A stretch of 41,633 nt of DNA from Glaciecola sp964643575. Lineage in GTDB: Bacteria; Pseudomonadota; Gammaproteobacteria; Enterobacterales; Alteromonadaceae. Below are positions 33,201-41,057 of this stretch, piece after piece (the stretch's first letter is position 1; the number at the start of each line of letters is the position of its first letter). The stretch lies in assembly GCA_964643575.1 (NCBI GenBank), contig CAZXTD010000020.1, positions 1-41,633 on the forward strand, given 5' to 3'. The translations under genes and the position numbers were made by a program. The notes below the pieces were generated by a model that was not told the DNA's origin, did no database searches, and saw nothing but the letters and a program-made list of their open reading frames with translations.

Positions 33201-33334
33201 ACGCTAATGGTACGTACTTCGAGGTCGGGGATCATTTGTACCGGAATATTAAGCGCTGACACAACACCCAGTATGCTGGCGATTAACACAATTACCGTGA
33301 CTAAAATGCCATGCTTTACGCTTGATTCAATCAT
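30218..33334 (-). CDS. RND efflux permease (HAE1/AcrB-type)
   Basis: A 1038-residue proton-driven exporter of the inner membrane, with twelve predicted spans and two large periplasmic loops. Family stretches include GWPGATPQDVEKEILIEQE, FAIGMTVDNTIVVLESI in TM4 and PFDMITMLGFLILLGTVVNNPILIVD in the second half. In TM4 the first proton-relay Asp is Asp404, while the next position, Asp408 in AcrB, is Asn405. Substitution of that position is common outside the AcrB clade and one Asp may suffice. Its start codon overlaps the adaptor stop as TAATG, so the two are translationally coupled and form one pump. An outer-membrane factor is not encoded nearby, so a TolC encoded elsewhere would be needed. 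Confidence 0.95.
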   Translation of the reverse strand: MIESSVKHGILVTVIVLIASILGVVSALNIPVQMIPDLEVRTISVQTGWPGATPQDVEKEILIEQERYLRSLPNLKRMISSASMGSASIELEFPFGVDANEALIRVSNALSQVPAYPENVDQPRLFSSSFSSNAFMFFRLSPLPGNPMELDVDMLRDFADDFIRPRMETVPGISQVDVRGGSSRQIQIKVDAGRLAQRGISLTQVRDAIRARNRDSSAGDLESGESRYLLRVIGRFTQLDELENLIIAQNDNAVTYLKDIAEIGLDHFETRGMSYSDGERNLTMSVRREAGSNVIDIKKNLLPVVEQLNQDLLAPNGLNLKLFSDDVQYVQSSLKNVWVNLGLGASLATLVMFYFLRSGRATIIGVMGIPLCTIAAFLALLAFGRTINVISLAGVAFAIGMTVDNTIVVLESILAGKKQGKNRLDAAIEGVKEVWPAVLASTATTVLVFAPILFIEQEAGQLYSDIAIAICGAIIASMLVAILVVPVAMANLSNKDTGNKSITLSSRWLKIVDVFSASQQKARIYTAGFIIFILGGAYVLMPAAEYLPEGEEPKAFSIMIAPPNYNLSEMEKVGAELRAYFDDYVRVSAEAFENGETDMPPLAYYNMSVSVGRIWFLSAPVEPEYIGEMMEAITTKFRSFEGMRAFSSRGSIISSNDGGTRAVALDISGANITDLYGAANAIYEAAENTFVDPQINSDPGSLILEQPLIEINPRWYRLAEIGMSNRDFGYAVAAISDGAFVDEFILNDDKIDIFLFSTAGNNQSIEGLASTPIVTPQGDVLPLNALADLKSSKNSNSVRRVDGNRTVTVYIIPPRELALETAEAMVREQMLPALWQSGSIAQGINISISGAADQLEATKEALSSNFIIAIALCYLLLVAIFTHWRYPLFILATVPLGMAGGLLGLIAINGVNTALSAIGLQGAYQPFDMITMLGFLILLGTVVNNPILIVDQTRRFVDSGENAKSAIHMAVEKRLKPILMSTATTIFGLAPLVLIPGEGTELYRGVGIIVLCGILVSTLLSLSFLPALLRALIKEPAR

Positions 33335-34446
33335 TAGTTTAGTCCACTGGTGATTACGTTTGCTTGCACCTTATCGCCGTCTCTTAAAAGCTCTACGCCA
33401 CTCACAATATATTGCTTATTCGCGAGGGCCGAATCGTTTAGTTTTATAATTACATTGCCGTTTTCTGTTGTTGAATAATCCACGATAAGTCGCTTAGCGA
33501 TGCCGTTGTCGAGAATAAATACGCTGCTACCGCCGTCTGGGTGCTGTTTAATAGCGCTGCGCGGCAGTTCTACCTCTTTGCCGCCTGAGCTGCCCATACC
33601 CACGTTTGCTCGCGCCGACATACCCGCTATAAGCGGTGTATTTGCCGGTAAATCTATTTGTGCTAAAAAGCTTCGATTAGTGCGGTTAGTCACAGGCACT
33701 AGGCGGCTGATACTGGTATTTATTGGCGCTCCGCCAGCGTCTGCTTGAATACTCACGGGAATATTACCGCGCGATGAGAACTCTTGATAAAACTCCTGTG
33801 CAATCGAGAGGTTGAGGCGTAAGTCTTTATTATTGACCAACTCAAAAGCAGGCGCCTGAACCGTAAGCCATTCACCCACCTCCGTGCTGCGCATGGCAAT
33901 TACGCCCGAAAAAGGTGCCACAAGGGTATGGCGGCTCAATAGCTCTTCTTGTAATGCTAGGTTAGCTCGCTCACGTGCAAATGCGGCTTGTGCACCACTT
34001 TGCACAGCAGCACGTTCTAAAATGAGCGTTTGAGGCACAACTTGATTTTCAGATAGTGCGAGTACCTCTTGGTATAAGCGTTTCGCTTCTTCTAAACTGA
34101 CTTCGGCGGCTTGTAAACTGGCTTTTGCCGCTTCAACCGATAAGGTCGCCAAGCGCTTATCTAAACTAAGTAACACTTGACCTTGCTGAACAAAATCGCC
34201 TACATCCACACTTATTGAGGCAACAATACCTTGCTCTAATGTAGAAATTTGGGCGCGCTGCTTTGCTTCAATGGTGCCACTAAAAGTGAGTGTTCTTTCA
34301 TTGCTTAACTTTTGCGGCGAAACAACGTTGACTTTTAAAGGCTCATTCGATTTATTTGTGTTTTGAGCCTGCACGCTAACGCTTGCAATTGCTCCAATAC
34401 AAAGCAAATAAACAAAAACACGAAAACCGAAATTATGAGCGCTCAT
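33334..34446 (-). CDS. RND efflux periplasmic adaptor (membrane fusion protein)
   Basis: A 370-residue adaptor with an N-terminal signal segment ending SVSVQAQN. It has the biotinyl-lipoyl half-motifs (GIVASISVDVGDFVQQGQVL and LVAPFSGVIAMRSTEVGEWL) around a helical hairpin rich in Ala, Glu and Gln at about residues 95-165, then beta-barrel and membrane-proximal regions. It links the RND permease to an outer-membrane channel. No lipobox Cys is present, so it is probably held by an uncleaved or processed signal segment. It is first of the pump pair and overlaps the permease gene by one base. About 110 bp separate it from the next upstream gene, with no clear terminator. Confidence 0.95.
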   Translation of the reverse strand: MSAHNFGFRVFVYLLCIGAIASVSVQAQNTNKSNEPLKVNVVSPQKLSNERTLTFSGTIEAKQRAQISTLEQGIVASISVDVGDFVQQGQVLLSLDKRLATLSVEAAKASLQAAEVSLEEAKRLYQEVLALSENQVVPQTLILERAAVQSGAQAAFARERANLALQEELLSRHTLVAPFSGVIAMRSTEVGEWLTVQAPAFELVNNKDLRLNLSIAQEFYQEFSSRGNIPVSIQADAGGAPINTSISRLVPVTNRTNRSFLAQIDLPANTPLIAGMSARANVGMGSSGGKEVELPRSAIKQHPDGGSSVFILDNGIAKRLIVDYSTTENGNVIIKLNDSALANKQYIVSGVELLRDGDKVQANVITSGLN

Positions 34447-34559
34447 AAAAGTCCTAAATAAGTTTGATATCGGTGTTTTTACTTATTAACTGGGGAAATT
34501 GATCGTATTTACATCGCTACAGGGGAGGGTATTTATACCGCTCTCAACTGAGCCTTTAA

Positions 34560-34889
34560 TTATGATGTCTCGCGAGGTTTACCTAAAACCAATAATTTAT
34601 ACGTTTCTCCTAGACCTTTAACTATGCGAGATGGTCCTGTAATTGCGCCTTGTTGTTTTTGATCCCAAGCAAAATTTAGGCTACTTTGGCCTTTGCGCAA
34701 TGTGTCTGACCATTTTTCATATTTAGGGTTAAAGCTGCCTTGGTAAGCATCAAATTGCCAGCCTTGCACTTTTAGGTCATTTAAAATATCCGCAAACTGC
34801 GTAGCATTGATGCTCTGAATAATATTCAAGTTTTGTGAGGCAAACTTTCGTTCGAGTAGCGCACGTTTGACCTTTTTAATAAGTTTCAT
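34560..34889 (-). CDS. Unrecognised small protein next to RidA
   Basis: A 109-residue protein, basic at the N-terminus (MKLIKKVKRALLERKFAS) and without signal peptide or membrane span. It has a mixed helix-strand pattern with several Trp residues (VQGWQFDAY, YEKWSDTL, LNFAWDQ). The family is not recognised. The start is placed at ATG 34889 because the longer frame from 35024 would run over the RidA gene; the ribosome-binding site at 34889 is only fair (GGTG). It begins 16 bp after the RidA stop and is probably cotranscribed with it. Confidence 0.6.
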   Translation of the reverse strand: MKLIKKVKRALLERKFASQNLNIIQSINATQFADILNDLKVQGWQFDAYQGSFNPKYEKWSDTLRKGQSSLNFAWDQKQQGAITGPSRIVKGLGETYKLLVLGKPRETS

Positions 34890-34905
34890 AAACACCGCCC
34901 ATAAA

Positions 34906-35292
34906 TTATTCCTTAACTGCAGTTGCGACAACTTTAATCTTGCCACCAAAAGGTAATTTTGCTGCTTCATAGACGGTTCTTGCGGGTCGTCTTCCTTCCT
35001 CAAATAGTGACATATACACGGCATTGACTACTGGCAATTGCGATAAATCAGCAAAAGCGATGTCTATGTACGCTATTTCTTCTTTGCAAAAGCCCGCAGC
35101 AGCTACGGCTGCAAATACGTTGCTAAATGCAATGTGCGATTCTTCCTCGATGGTACCTTCAACATATTCGCCATTTTGGTTAACCGACAGTTGACCACTG
35201 ACAAAGCACATTTTACCGACCACAACAGCATGGCTTATTGGATTTGACCAATTAGGTAACCCTTCGCCCTTCTCTATGAATTTTCTTACCAT
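34906..35292 (-). CDS. RidA family protein (enamine/imine deaminase)
   Basis: A 128-residue protein of the YjgF/YER057c/UK114 family, which forms trimers and speeds hydrolysis of reactive enamines and imines released by PLP enzymes. The catalytic Arg105 is present in ARTVYEAAKLPFGG at the standard RidA position, and the early strand FVSGQL and the end of the protein fit the fold. AGGA precedes the ATG. The small unknown gene follows on the same strand. No PLP enzyme is visible next to it, so it may be a RidA paralogue with its own substrate rather than the housekeeping copy. Confidence 0.9.
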   Translation of the reverse strand: MVRKFIEKGEGLPNWSNPISHAVVVGKMCFVSGQLSVNQNGEYVEGTIEEESHIAFSNVFAAVAAAGFCKEEIAYIDIAFADLSQLPVVNAVYMSLFEEGRRPARTVYEAAKLPFGGKIKVVATAVKE

Positions 35293-35326
35293 TTGTGCGC
35301 TTTCCTATAAAGTGTATCGCTTGGCA

Positions 35327-36328
35327 CTAAACCTTACTTTGGTCTTTATTTTCGCTCGATATAGTTTGTAATCGAGCAATAAGGGTGTCGGCGTTATGCA
35401 TGTCATTGCTTATTGCTATCGTGCGTTTTTGTTGTTTTCCAGCTTCGTCTTTGTATCTTAATGCATAGAGCTCACCAAGGCTGCCGACTAAAACCATGTG
35501 CCATTTAGGCAGCGCTTGTAGGCTGAGGATAGCATTTCGCTTAATCTGGCTACGTCCTGAAACGGTCTTTATAACAAAGTAGTCTTGCTTGAGTTCGTAG
35601 CGATTGTAAACAACCCTTGCTCCTACTACCATTGGCGCTGCAATAAATACTAAAACAACATTATATAGAACGCCGTTTTCGGCCATTAAGCCATAACCAG
35701 CTATACCTAGTAGGCAAGTAGTCGAAATCAGTCCCATTACAATAAATAGAAATACTCCAGAGATTTTGCTGATTTTTTGGCTGTATACCTGTAAAACATC
35801 ACTTGATTGCTCTTCAATACCTTGTTTGGGTTTAGCTTTAACTAAGGTGAAACTAAAAAAATAGCTCATAAATAAGCCATAAAAAACGCCTTGGAAAACA
35901 AACATAGCTGCTAGTTTAGGTAGTTCGTTTACGAGAGAAACAGCGCCTTCATCAGAAATCCAAAATTGATCTGACATTAGTGTGATTGCCGTCATCATAG
36001 CGCCAAACATCACACCAAATATGAAAAACATTTTTCTAAAATTTTGATACTTACTTTTACGCTGTATTTGCGCAAGCTCTTCATATTCATCAAATGCGCT
36101 TACTGCTTCGGTTGAAGCGTTTTGGGCTGACATGCCCGTGCTAATGAGACGGTCACGGTGCTCTAGTATATGATCGCTGGCTTCTTCAAGCGTTTCGCTA
36201 CGCACGTTAGCGCCGCCTGCAAGTATGGCGTCGAACTTTTGTAAAAAGTCGTCAATGATGGGATCGTTGGTTAACACATCAGCCGGAAAAGAATGTTTGT
36301 ACAAGCGAGTTAAACGTAATAAGTCCAT
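35327..36328 (-). CDS. PadR-linked membrane protein with HAAS-like and PH-like domains
   Basis: A 333-residue inner-membrane protein. Residues 1-95 resemble the HAAS/permease-prefix domain found with PadR regulators (EEASDHILEHRDRLISTGMSAQNA, then an AVSAFDEYEEL helix). Four membrane spans are predicted near 100-118, 140-160, 188-212 and 219-240. Residues about 243-330 look like a bacterial PH-type domain (YFVIKTVSGRSQIKRNAI, then LYALRYKDEAGK). It starts 3 bp before, and is cotranscribed with, the PadR gene. By analogy with other PadR-HAAS pairs it may be controlled by PadR and sense membrane stress. No transporter domain is attached, so the actual output is not clear. Confidence 0.7.
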   Translation of the reverse strand: MDLLRLTRLYKHSFPADVLTNDPIIDDFLQKFDAILAGGANVRSETLEEASDHILEHRDRLISTGMSAQNASTEAVSAFDEYEELAQIQRKSKYQNFRKMFFIFGVMFGAMMTAITLMSDQFWISDEGAVSLVNELPKLAAMFVFQGVFYGLFMSYFFSFTLVKAKPKQGIEEQSSDVLQVYSQKISKISGVFLFIVMGLISTTCLLGIAGYGLMAENGVLYNVVLVFIAAPMVVGARVVYNRYELKQDYFVIKTVSGRSQIKRNAILSLQALPKWHMVLVGSLGELYALRYKDEAGKQQKRTIAISNDMHNADTLIARLQTISSENKDQSKV

Positions 36329-36331
36329 AGA

Positions 36332-36673
36332 TTAATCCTTAATAAATATGGTGCGCTGCAGCAGGCTTGATACTTGTTGCCATGCGACGGTTTGTTGTTC
36401 TAAATAAACAAGTCCTTCAGGAGTGATTTTATAATATTTACGCGGTGTACCGCGCTCACCGGGTTGTTTAAAAGACATCAGCAATAAGTTCCGCTCTAGG
36501 CGATGCAATAATGGATAAAGAGTGGCTTCTTTGACGACTTCTGCGTCTTCCCCTATTTGCGCTTTGAGCGCTTCTTTAATTCCAAAGCCGTAATTTTCTT
36601 TATCTTTTAATACATAAAGCACTAGCGTATCGAGCAATCCTTTGAGTATTTGATTGGTGTCTTTTTTTGCCAT
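36332..36673 (-). CDS. PadR-family transcriptional regulator
   Basis: A 113-residue winged-helix protein, which fits the small PadR-2 type. It opens QILKGLLDTLVLYVLKDKENYGF, the standard PadR first helix and recognition region, and has ATLYPLLHRLERNLLL and GTPRKYYKITPEGLVYL, the wing, followed by a C-terminal helix used for dimerisation. PadR proteins usually repress, often themselves and a neighbour. It is the first gene of a two-gene unit with the HAAS-like membrane protein. A near-palindrome lies 36 bp upstream of its start codon and is its likely operator. Confidence 0.93.
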   Translation of the reverse strand: MAKKDTNQILKGLLDTLVLYVLKDKENYGFGIKEALKAQIGEDAEVVKEATLYPLLHRLERNLLLMSFKQPGERGTPRKYYKITPEGLVYLEQQTVAWQQVSSLLQRTIFIKD

Positions 36674-36708
36674 TGCTTGCTAGTTACTCCCTTGTTTTAA
36701 CTGTATGA

Positions 36709-36735
36709 AATAAACCTTATATAGTAAAGCTTATT
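36709..36735. promoter_or_regulatory. Imperfect palindrome, candidate PadR operator
   Basis: AATAAACCTTA (36709-36719) and TAAAGCTTATT (36725-36735) are inverted copies matching at 9 of 11 positions, with 5 bp between them. The site stands just upstream of the PadR gene, where autorepression by PadR is usual. The region is AT-rich, so chance similarity contributes. Confidence 0.5.
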
Positions 36736-36856
36736 TAGTCAAGGTAAATAATCTAGCTAACTAGTCAGAATATTTGCGAGACAGGATTCAAACAATAGAA
36801 TAAAAATTTACGCTGAGACGAATATTCGCGTGGATAGCTTTAATTTTAATTATTAT

Positions 36857-37963
36857 TTACACAAGGTGTTTTCGGGCGTATTGGGTGGGGCTCAACCCAA
36901 TAAATTGTTTAAAATTTCGATTGAAACTGTTTTTCGAATTAAAGCCCGCTTCCGTAGCAAGACTCATCATTGAAAGGTTTTGATCCTGCTGGTTCATAAT
37001 TTGTTGGCAGACATAGTTAACGCGCAGTTGATTAACGACAGTATTGAAGTTTTGATCAGCACTGGCATTTATCGCTAACGATAAACTGGTGCTGTTTGTG
37101 CCTAGCTTTGCTGCTAGGCCTTTAAGTGATAGCTTCGGGTCTTTATACCATTCATTTTGCTCAAGTTCTTGTATCCAGTGTGCACCCCTTTGAGCGGCAA
37201 ATGTTTTTAGCGCTAATTCCTTTTCTTCATCATTATTTTTTATAACAGACATTTTGGGTAAACACATGTCGGCGTTGCGCCAACTCTCAAAGGCCAAAAA
37301 GCTGAGCAATAAAGACTGAGCAATAAAGAGCCCAAAACTAGCACTATAATTTGCGGTAAAAAACAATTGCGCGACTGAGAATGTTGTCCAAATAACAAAG
37401 AAACTAGCAATCGAAAAAAGGAAGGCTTTTATCCAATTCATGCGATAATTTTCAGCATCACTTTGGTGTTGGTTTAGCCAGTTTTGATAACGTAAGTAAG
37501 AGACAATACTTAGATACAAATAAATTGCCATTGACACAACCACCGCTGTCGTTTCTGTCGCGATTATAAATGGAAAATGATAATGGCTAAGCCAAATTGT
37601 TGAGTCACCTTTGTCGAGACTTAATATAATTATGTAGTAAGCAACTTGCACAAGCCCAGGAATAAAATGCAACAAGTCATTTTTTACGAAAGAGCGTTTG
37701 ACTGTGTAGAGTATGAATAAATAAATAAAAGGGCCATATGTTAAAGAGATATCAACAGGCGGCACATATAACCAACTATGAGGGTCGTAAATGGTTTCTT
37801 TCCCTAAGATATAAAGCAAGGCTCTGACAAAAAGCAAAAATATAAATAGGCATAGCATGATCTTGTCGGCGGGCATTTGCTTTCTAGTTGCCAAGAGAAT
37901 GACTATCAATGCGCCGTTAAAAAGACCCACAATGAGTAGTAAAAAGCCGATATTTTCTGACAT
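36857..37963 (-). CDS. Membrane-anchored AraC-type transcriptional regulator
   Basis: A 368-residue protein. The N-terminal 230 residues contain about seven membrane spans (GFLLLIVGLFNGALIVILLA onward), and the last 100 residues form an AraC/XylS-type double helix-turn-helix (SLATEAGFNSKNSFNRNFKQ, then GLSPTQYARKHL). This layout is known from sensors that read an extracellular or membrane signal and regulate without release. No ligand can be inferred. The target is unknown; the leucine-rich-repeat gene transcribed divergently 207 bp away is a candidate. It lies downstream of the PadR gene with a gap of about 180 bp, so it is probably expressed from its own promoter. Confidence 0.9.
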   Translation of the reverse strand: MSENIGFLLLIVGLFNGALIVILLATRKQMPADKIMLCLFIFLLFVRALLYILGKETIYDPHSWLYVPPVDISLTYGPFIYLFILYTVKRSFVKNDLLHFIPGLVQVAYYIIILSLDKGDSTIWLSHYHFPFIIATETTAVVVSMAIYLYLSIVSYLRYQNWLNQHQSDAENYRMNWIKAFLFSIASFFVIWTTFSVAQLFFTANYSASFGLFIAQSLLLSFLAFESWRNADMCLPKMSVIKNNDEEKELALKTFAAQRGAHWIQELEQNEWYKDPKLSLKGLAAKLGTNSTSLSLAINASADQNFNTVVNQLRVNYVCQQIMNQQDQNLSMMSLATEAGFNSKNSFNRNFKQFIGLSPTQYARKHLV

Positions 37964-38170
37964 TCAATTCGCTACTTAAAATTCTGTCTAAGGCCACAAA
38001 TTTCTAACATCCGCTTTTGTGGTATGAGTAAATCATCGTAATCCATTCTTAGTGCAGATTAACAGTTATCACGTCCCAAATAATAAAAATATACCAGAAA
38101 AGTATGTATTGGTGCGCTTATCTAATGGTCATCGCGCAGTCTAGGGTTTTATTAGAAAATGGAACATAAG

Positions 38171-39358
38171 ATGAATACATTACCTTTAAAACTATATTTA
38201 CTTTCAAAATTCACGGCCATTGTTTTTATCGCCATAATAAGCTGCGCATCACATGCTAATACAGATTCAGAATACGTTAAAATTGCTGACAGCAATTTGC
38301 GCTCTGCATTAGTTGAGGCCTTAAATCTTGAAACGGATAAGGTTTCAAAACAAAGCTTAGCCCAAATTAAAGCCTTGCAGTTAGATGGCAAGGGCATTAT
38401 CTCGCTCGAGGGCTTGGAGCATGCAAAAAGTCTTGAGCGCTTGTCGTTAAAAAACAACTATATTGTCGACATCGCCCCTCTTGCGTCGCTCACATCCCTG
38501 CAAAATTTAAGTTTAAAGCGAAACAAGATAAAGGATATTAGCGCTTTATCCACACTTAAAAACCTAATTGGTTTTTCAATTGAGAGCAATCAAATAAGTT
38601 CTATTGCAACGGTTGCTAATTGGCCAAAAATTAGAGGGCTCGATTTATCATTGAACAAAATCCATGATTTAAGCCCGATACAAGACTTAGATGAGCTTTT
38701 GGCTATATGGATATCCTATAACAAGGTTTGCGACCTTTCGCCTCTCAAAAATAAACACAATTTAATTATCTTAGCGTTGTCTGCTAATTGTTTTACTGAC
38801 GTATCTCCGTTAAGCAGACTTACTCGTTTACAAGAGTTATCGATGAGTGACAATAAGTTATCAGATATAAAGGCACTTGGTAATTTAACGAGCATGAAGC
38901 GCCTTGATTTAGCGCGAAATGAAATAAAAACGACAGTTTCGCTTGCTGCATTAACAGACCTGACTTGGCTTGACCTTAGCCACAACTTGCTAAATGACGT
39001 TAATTCGCTAACGGCACTCACGCAATTACAAAAGCTCTTTGTCAGCGGCAATAGAATAAAAACCTTAAGCCCAATTACTCAATTACCTGCCTTGCAGTGG
39101 TTAGTCGCCGATGCCAACCTACTCACTACTTTAGCTGATGCCACCAAGTTTAATGCCCTAATAAGTTTAGTATTAAATGGCAATCGCATCGATTTAAGTA
39201 ATAAGACAGAAACAAACTCGCTACGGGCACTCAATAGTTCGATTATCGATCTTCATGTTGTACCTCAAAGTCCAGTTAGTATTTTTGCAGATATTCCAAA
39301 AGCAGAAAAACGAACTGTAGATTTTGATGAAGAACTTATGAAAGGCGGTATTCAATAA
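38171..39358 (+). CDS. Secreted leucine-rich-repeat protein (internalin-like repeats)
   Basis: A 395-residue secreted protein. The start at ATG 38171 has TGGAAC 5 bp upstream; the alternative ATG 38159 has no such site. A signal peptide ends near SHANTDSEY. After a short cap that resembles other LRR proteins (SNLRSALVEALNLE), about eleven repeats of 20-22 residues follow the pattern LxxLxxLxLxxNxIxDIxxL (for example LQNLSLKRNKIKDISALSTL), the type seen in internalins. The last 60 residues lack repeats. LRR proteins bind other proteins or glycans through the concave face. No LPXTG, membrane anchor or catalytic domain is present. The gene is upstream of a serine hydrolase gene on the same strand, 82 bp apart, and they may share a transcript. 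Confidence 0.9.
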   Translation: MNTLPLKLYLLSKFTAIVFIAIISCASHANTDSEYVKIADSNLRSALVEALNLETDKVSKQSLAQIKALQLDGKGIISLEGLEHAKSLERLSLKNNYIVDIAPLASLTSLQNLSLKRNKIKDISALSTLKNLIGFSIESNQISSIATVANWPKIRGLDLSLNKIHDLSPIQDLDELLAIWISYNKVCDLSPLKNKHNLIILALSANCFTDVSPLSRLTRLQELSMSDNKLSDIKALGNLTSMKRLDLARNEIKTTVSLAALTDLTWLDLSHNLLNDVNSLTALTQLQKLFVSGNRIKTLSPITQLPALQWLVADANLLTTLADATKFNALISLVLNGNRIDLSNKTETNSLRALNSSIIDLHVVPQSPVSIFADIPKAEKRTVDFDEELMKGGIQ

Positions 39359-39440
39359 AAGTAGTTTTCCATTTGTGTAATATTTCTGCAGTTTGTTTCG
39401 TCAGTTAGTTAATAACGAAATAAACTAGTTGGAAAAATAT

Positions 39441-40967
39441 ATGAATACGCAAATTCAAAGACTATCAAACAATAATTTATTAATTTTTAAAGGTCTGCTG
39501 TCGAGCCTTTTTTCGTTTCGTACAGTCAGGATTTTTACTGCGATAAAGCCATGCATGATTTTTCTTGCGTGCTTGTGCTTCGCAGTGAATGCTCAAGTAG
39601 ACCAGAATAAAATTGCATCATTGAGTGAATATGAAGGTAGGTATGAATACATTGAGGATAGTCAGCTTGAACTAATTGCCGGCCCAAAAAATGAGCGCCT
39701 TTATGCAGTACTAGAGGGTGCGCGCTATCCTTTGCGACCGTATAAAAAAGATGTTTTCGTGAATATTTCTGGCGACGAAATTATTTTCTCTAGGAACAGC
39801 AACGGTATCGTAATTGGTTATGAAGAAAAGCAAAAAAAGGGCGTGACCTCACTAGGCAATACAACGCCACAATTTGCAAAGTTAAGTAGCAAAACGTCTT
39901 TGGATGCGCGCATGTTTATTGCAAAGCCTGCAAAAAAGCAGCTGCCTTATGTATATCAAGCACCAAAACATTTAGATGATGGTATAGCAACACGTTCGTT
40001 GGCTAGTAATAGTGACTTAGCCTTCAAACTAAGCGAAATGACCACCGCAATATATAAAGATGCTTATCCGCTTACGCAGAGTGTATTGGTCTATCAAGAT
40101 GGCGCACTTGTATTTGAAGAATATTTTTATGAGTACAGTCAGCAAACTAAACACCAAATGCGTTCTGCAACTAAAACGCTTAGTGCAATATTGCTTGGTA
40201 TCGCCCTCGACACGGGATTACTAGACTCTATAGATGAGCCCATTTTGCCCTATTTTGGTGGTGTTTATATGGTCGACAATTTAGATGAGCGCAAAGCTAA
40301 TATAACCCTTAGGCACTTGCTTAGCATGCAGTCAGGATTTGCATGCAATGATTATGACGCAGGCTCACCCGGCAACGAAAGCACAAAGAACAAGAGTGAC
40401 GATTGGGTTAAGTTTATGCTCGACTTGCCCATGCAAAATGCACCAGGCAAAGTCGGCATGTACTGTTCAGGCAATGTGACGCTTATTAACAAAATATTGG
40501 AGCTTGTTACCCACAAACCATTGCATCAGTTTGCCAATGAAGTGTTATTTGAGCCGCTAGGGGTTAACAATTATAAATGGGAATTTAAGCCTGATAGAAG
40601 CAGCATTAATAACTATAACCAAGCCTACATGATACCTCGAGATATAATGAAGCTAGGTATAATGATTCAAAATCAAGGGGTTTGGAACAATAATCAAATT
40701 GTTTCAAGCGAATGGATTGATGCGCTTAGTTCCCAACAATCTACCATTGGAGAAACACCTTATGGTTATTTGTATTGGCTCAGATATATTTATAAAGATG
40801 GCGTTCAGCGTATCGAAATACCGCAAATATCTGGCAACGGTGGGCAGAAAGTCATTCAGCTTAAAGATGATAATGCTGTAGTGGTGCTCACTGGCGGTAA
40901 CTATAATGCTCAGTCTCATACCAATGTTTTACTTGGCGATTACATTATTAAAGGCTTGCGCGATTAA
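39441..40967 (+). CDS. Class-C beta-lactamase-like serine hydrolase
   Basis: A 508-residue hydrolase of the beta-lactamase/esterase superfamily. The start at ATG 39441 has GGA upstream; a TTG at 39429 is also in frame. A hydrophobic segment near residues 38-52 (MIFLACLCFAVNAQ) would serve as export signal after an unusually long N-terminal stretch. An N-terminal domain of about 110 residues precedes the catalytic one. The SxxK motif is Ser242-Ala-Thr-Lys245 and the YxN-type motif is Tyr341-Cys-Ser343; the third motif region reads SGNGGQKV. YxS instead of YxN is frequent in esterases and 6-aminohexanoate-dimer hydrolases, so a peptidase or esterase is more likely than a penicillin-degrading enzyme. 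A good terminator follows. Confidence 0.88.
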   Translation: MNTQIQRLSNNNLLIFKGLLSSLFSFRTVRIFTAIKPCMIFLACLCFAVNAQVDQNKIASLSEYEGRYEYIEDSQLELIAGPKNERLYAVLEGARYPLRPYKKDVFVNISGDEIIFSRNSNGIVIGYEEKQKKGVTSLGNTTPQFAKLSSKTSLDARMFIAKPAKKQLPYVYQAPKHLDDGIATRSLASNSDLAFKLSEMTTAIYKDAYPLTQSVLVYQDGALVFEEYFYEYSQQTKHQMRSATKTLSAILLGIALDTGLLDSIDEPILPYFGGVYMVDNLDERKANITLRHLLSMQSGFACNDYDAGSPGNESTKNKSDDWVKFMLDLPMQNAPGKVGMYCSGNVTLINKILELVTHKPLHQFANEVLFEPLGVNNYKWEFKPDRSSINNYNQAYMIPRDIMKLGIMIQNQGVWNNNQIVSSEWIDALSSQQSTIGETPYGYLYWLRYIYKDGVQRIEIPQISGNGGQKVIQLKDDNAVVVLTGGNYNAQSHTNVLLGDYIIKGLRD

Positions 40968-41008
40968 CTAATTATTACAATCGTATATTGTTAGTGTAGA
41001 AGCATAAG

Positions 41009-41045
41009 ACAAAGGTAACGCTTAGCATCACCTTTGTTTTTATTT
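41009..41045 (+). terminator. Intrinsic terminator after the serine hydrolase gene
   Basis: ACAAAGGT at 41009-41016 pairs with ACCTTTGT at 41030-41037 across a 13-base loop, and a T-rich run follows on the + strand. It closes the serine hydrolase transcript. On the opposite strand the downstream tract is not T-rich, so it may not end the isocitrate lyase transcript. Confidence 0.8.
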
Positions 41046-41057
41046 TTGACTAGCCAA

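Noticed and set aside
34890..35024. Longer N-terminus for the small protein next to RidA
   Set aside because: It would overlap the well-supported RidA gene by about 120 bp on the same strand in another frame.
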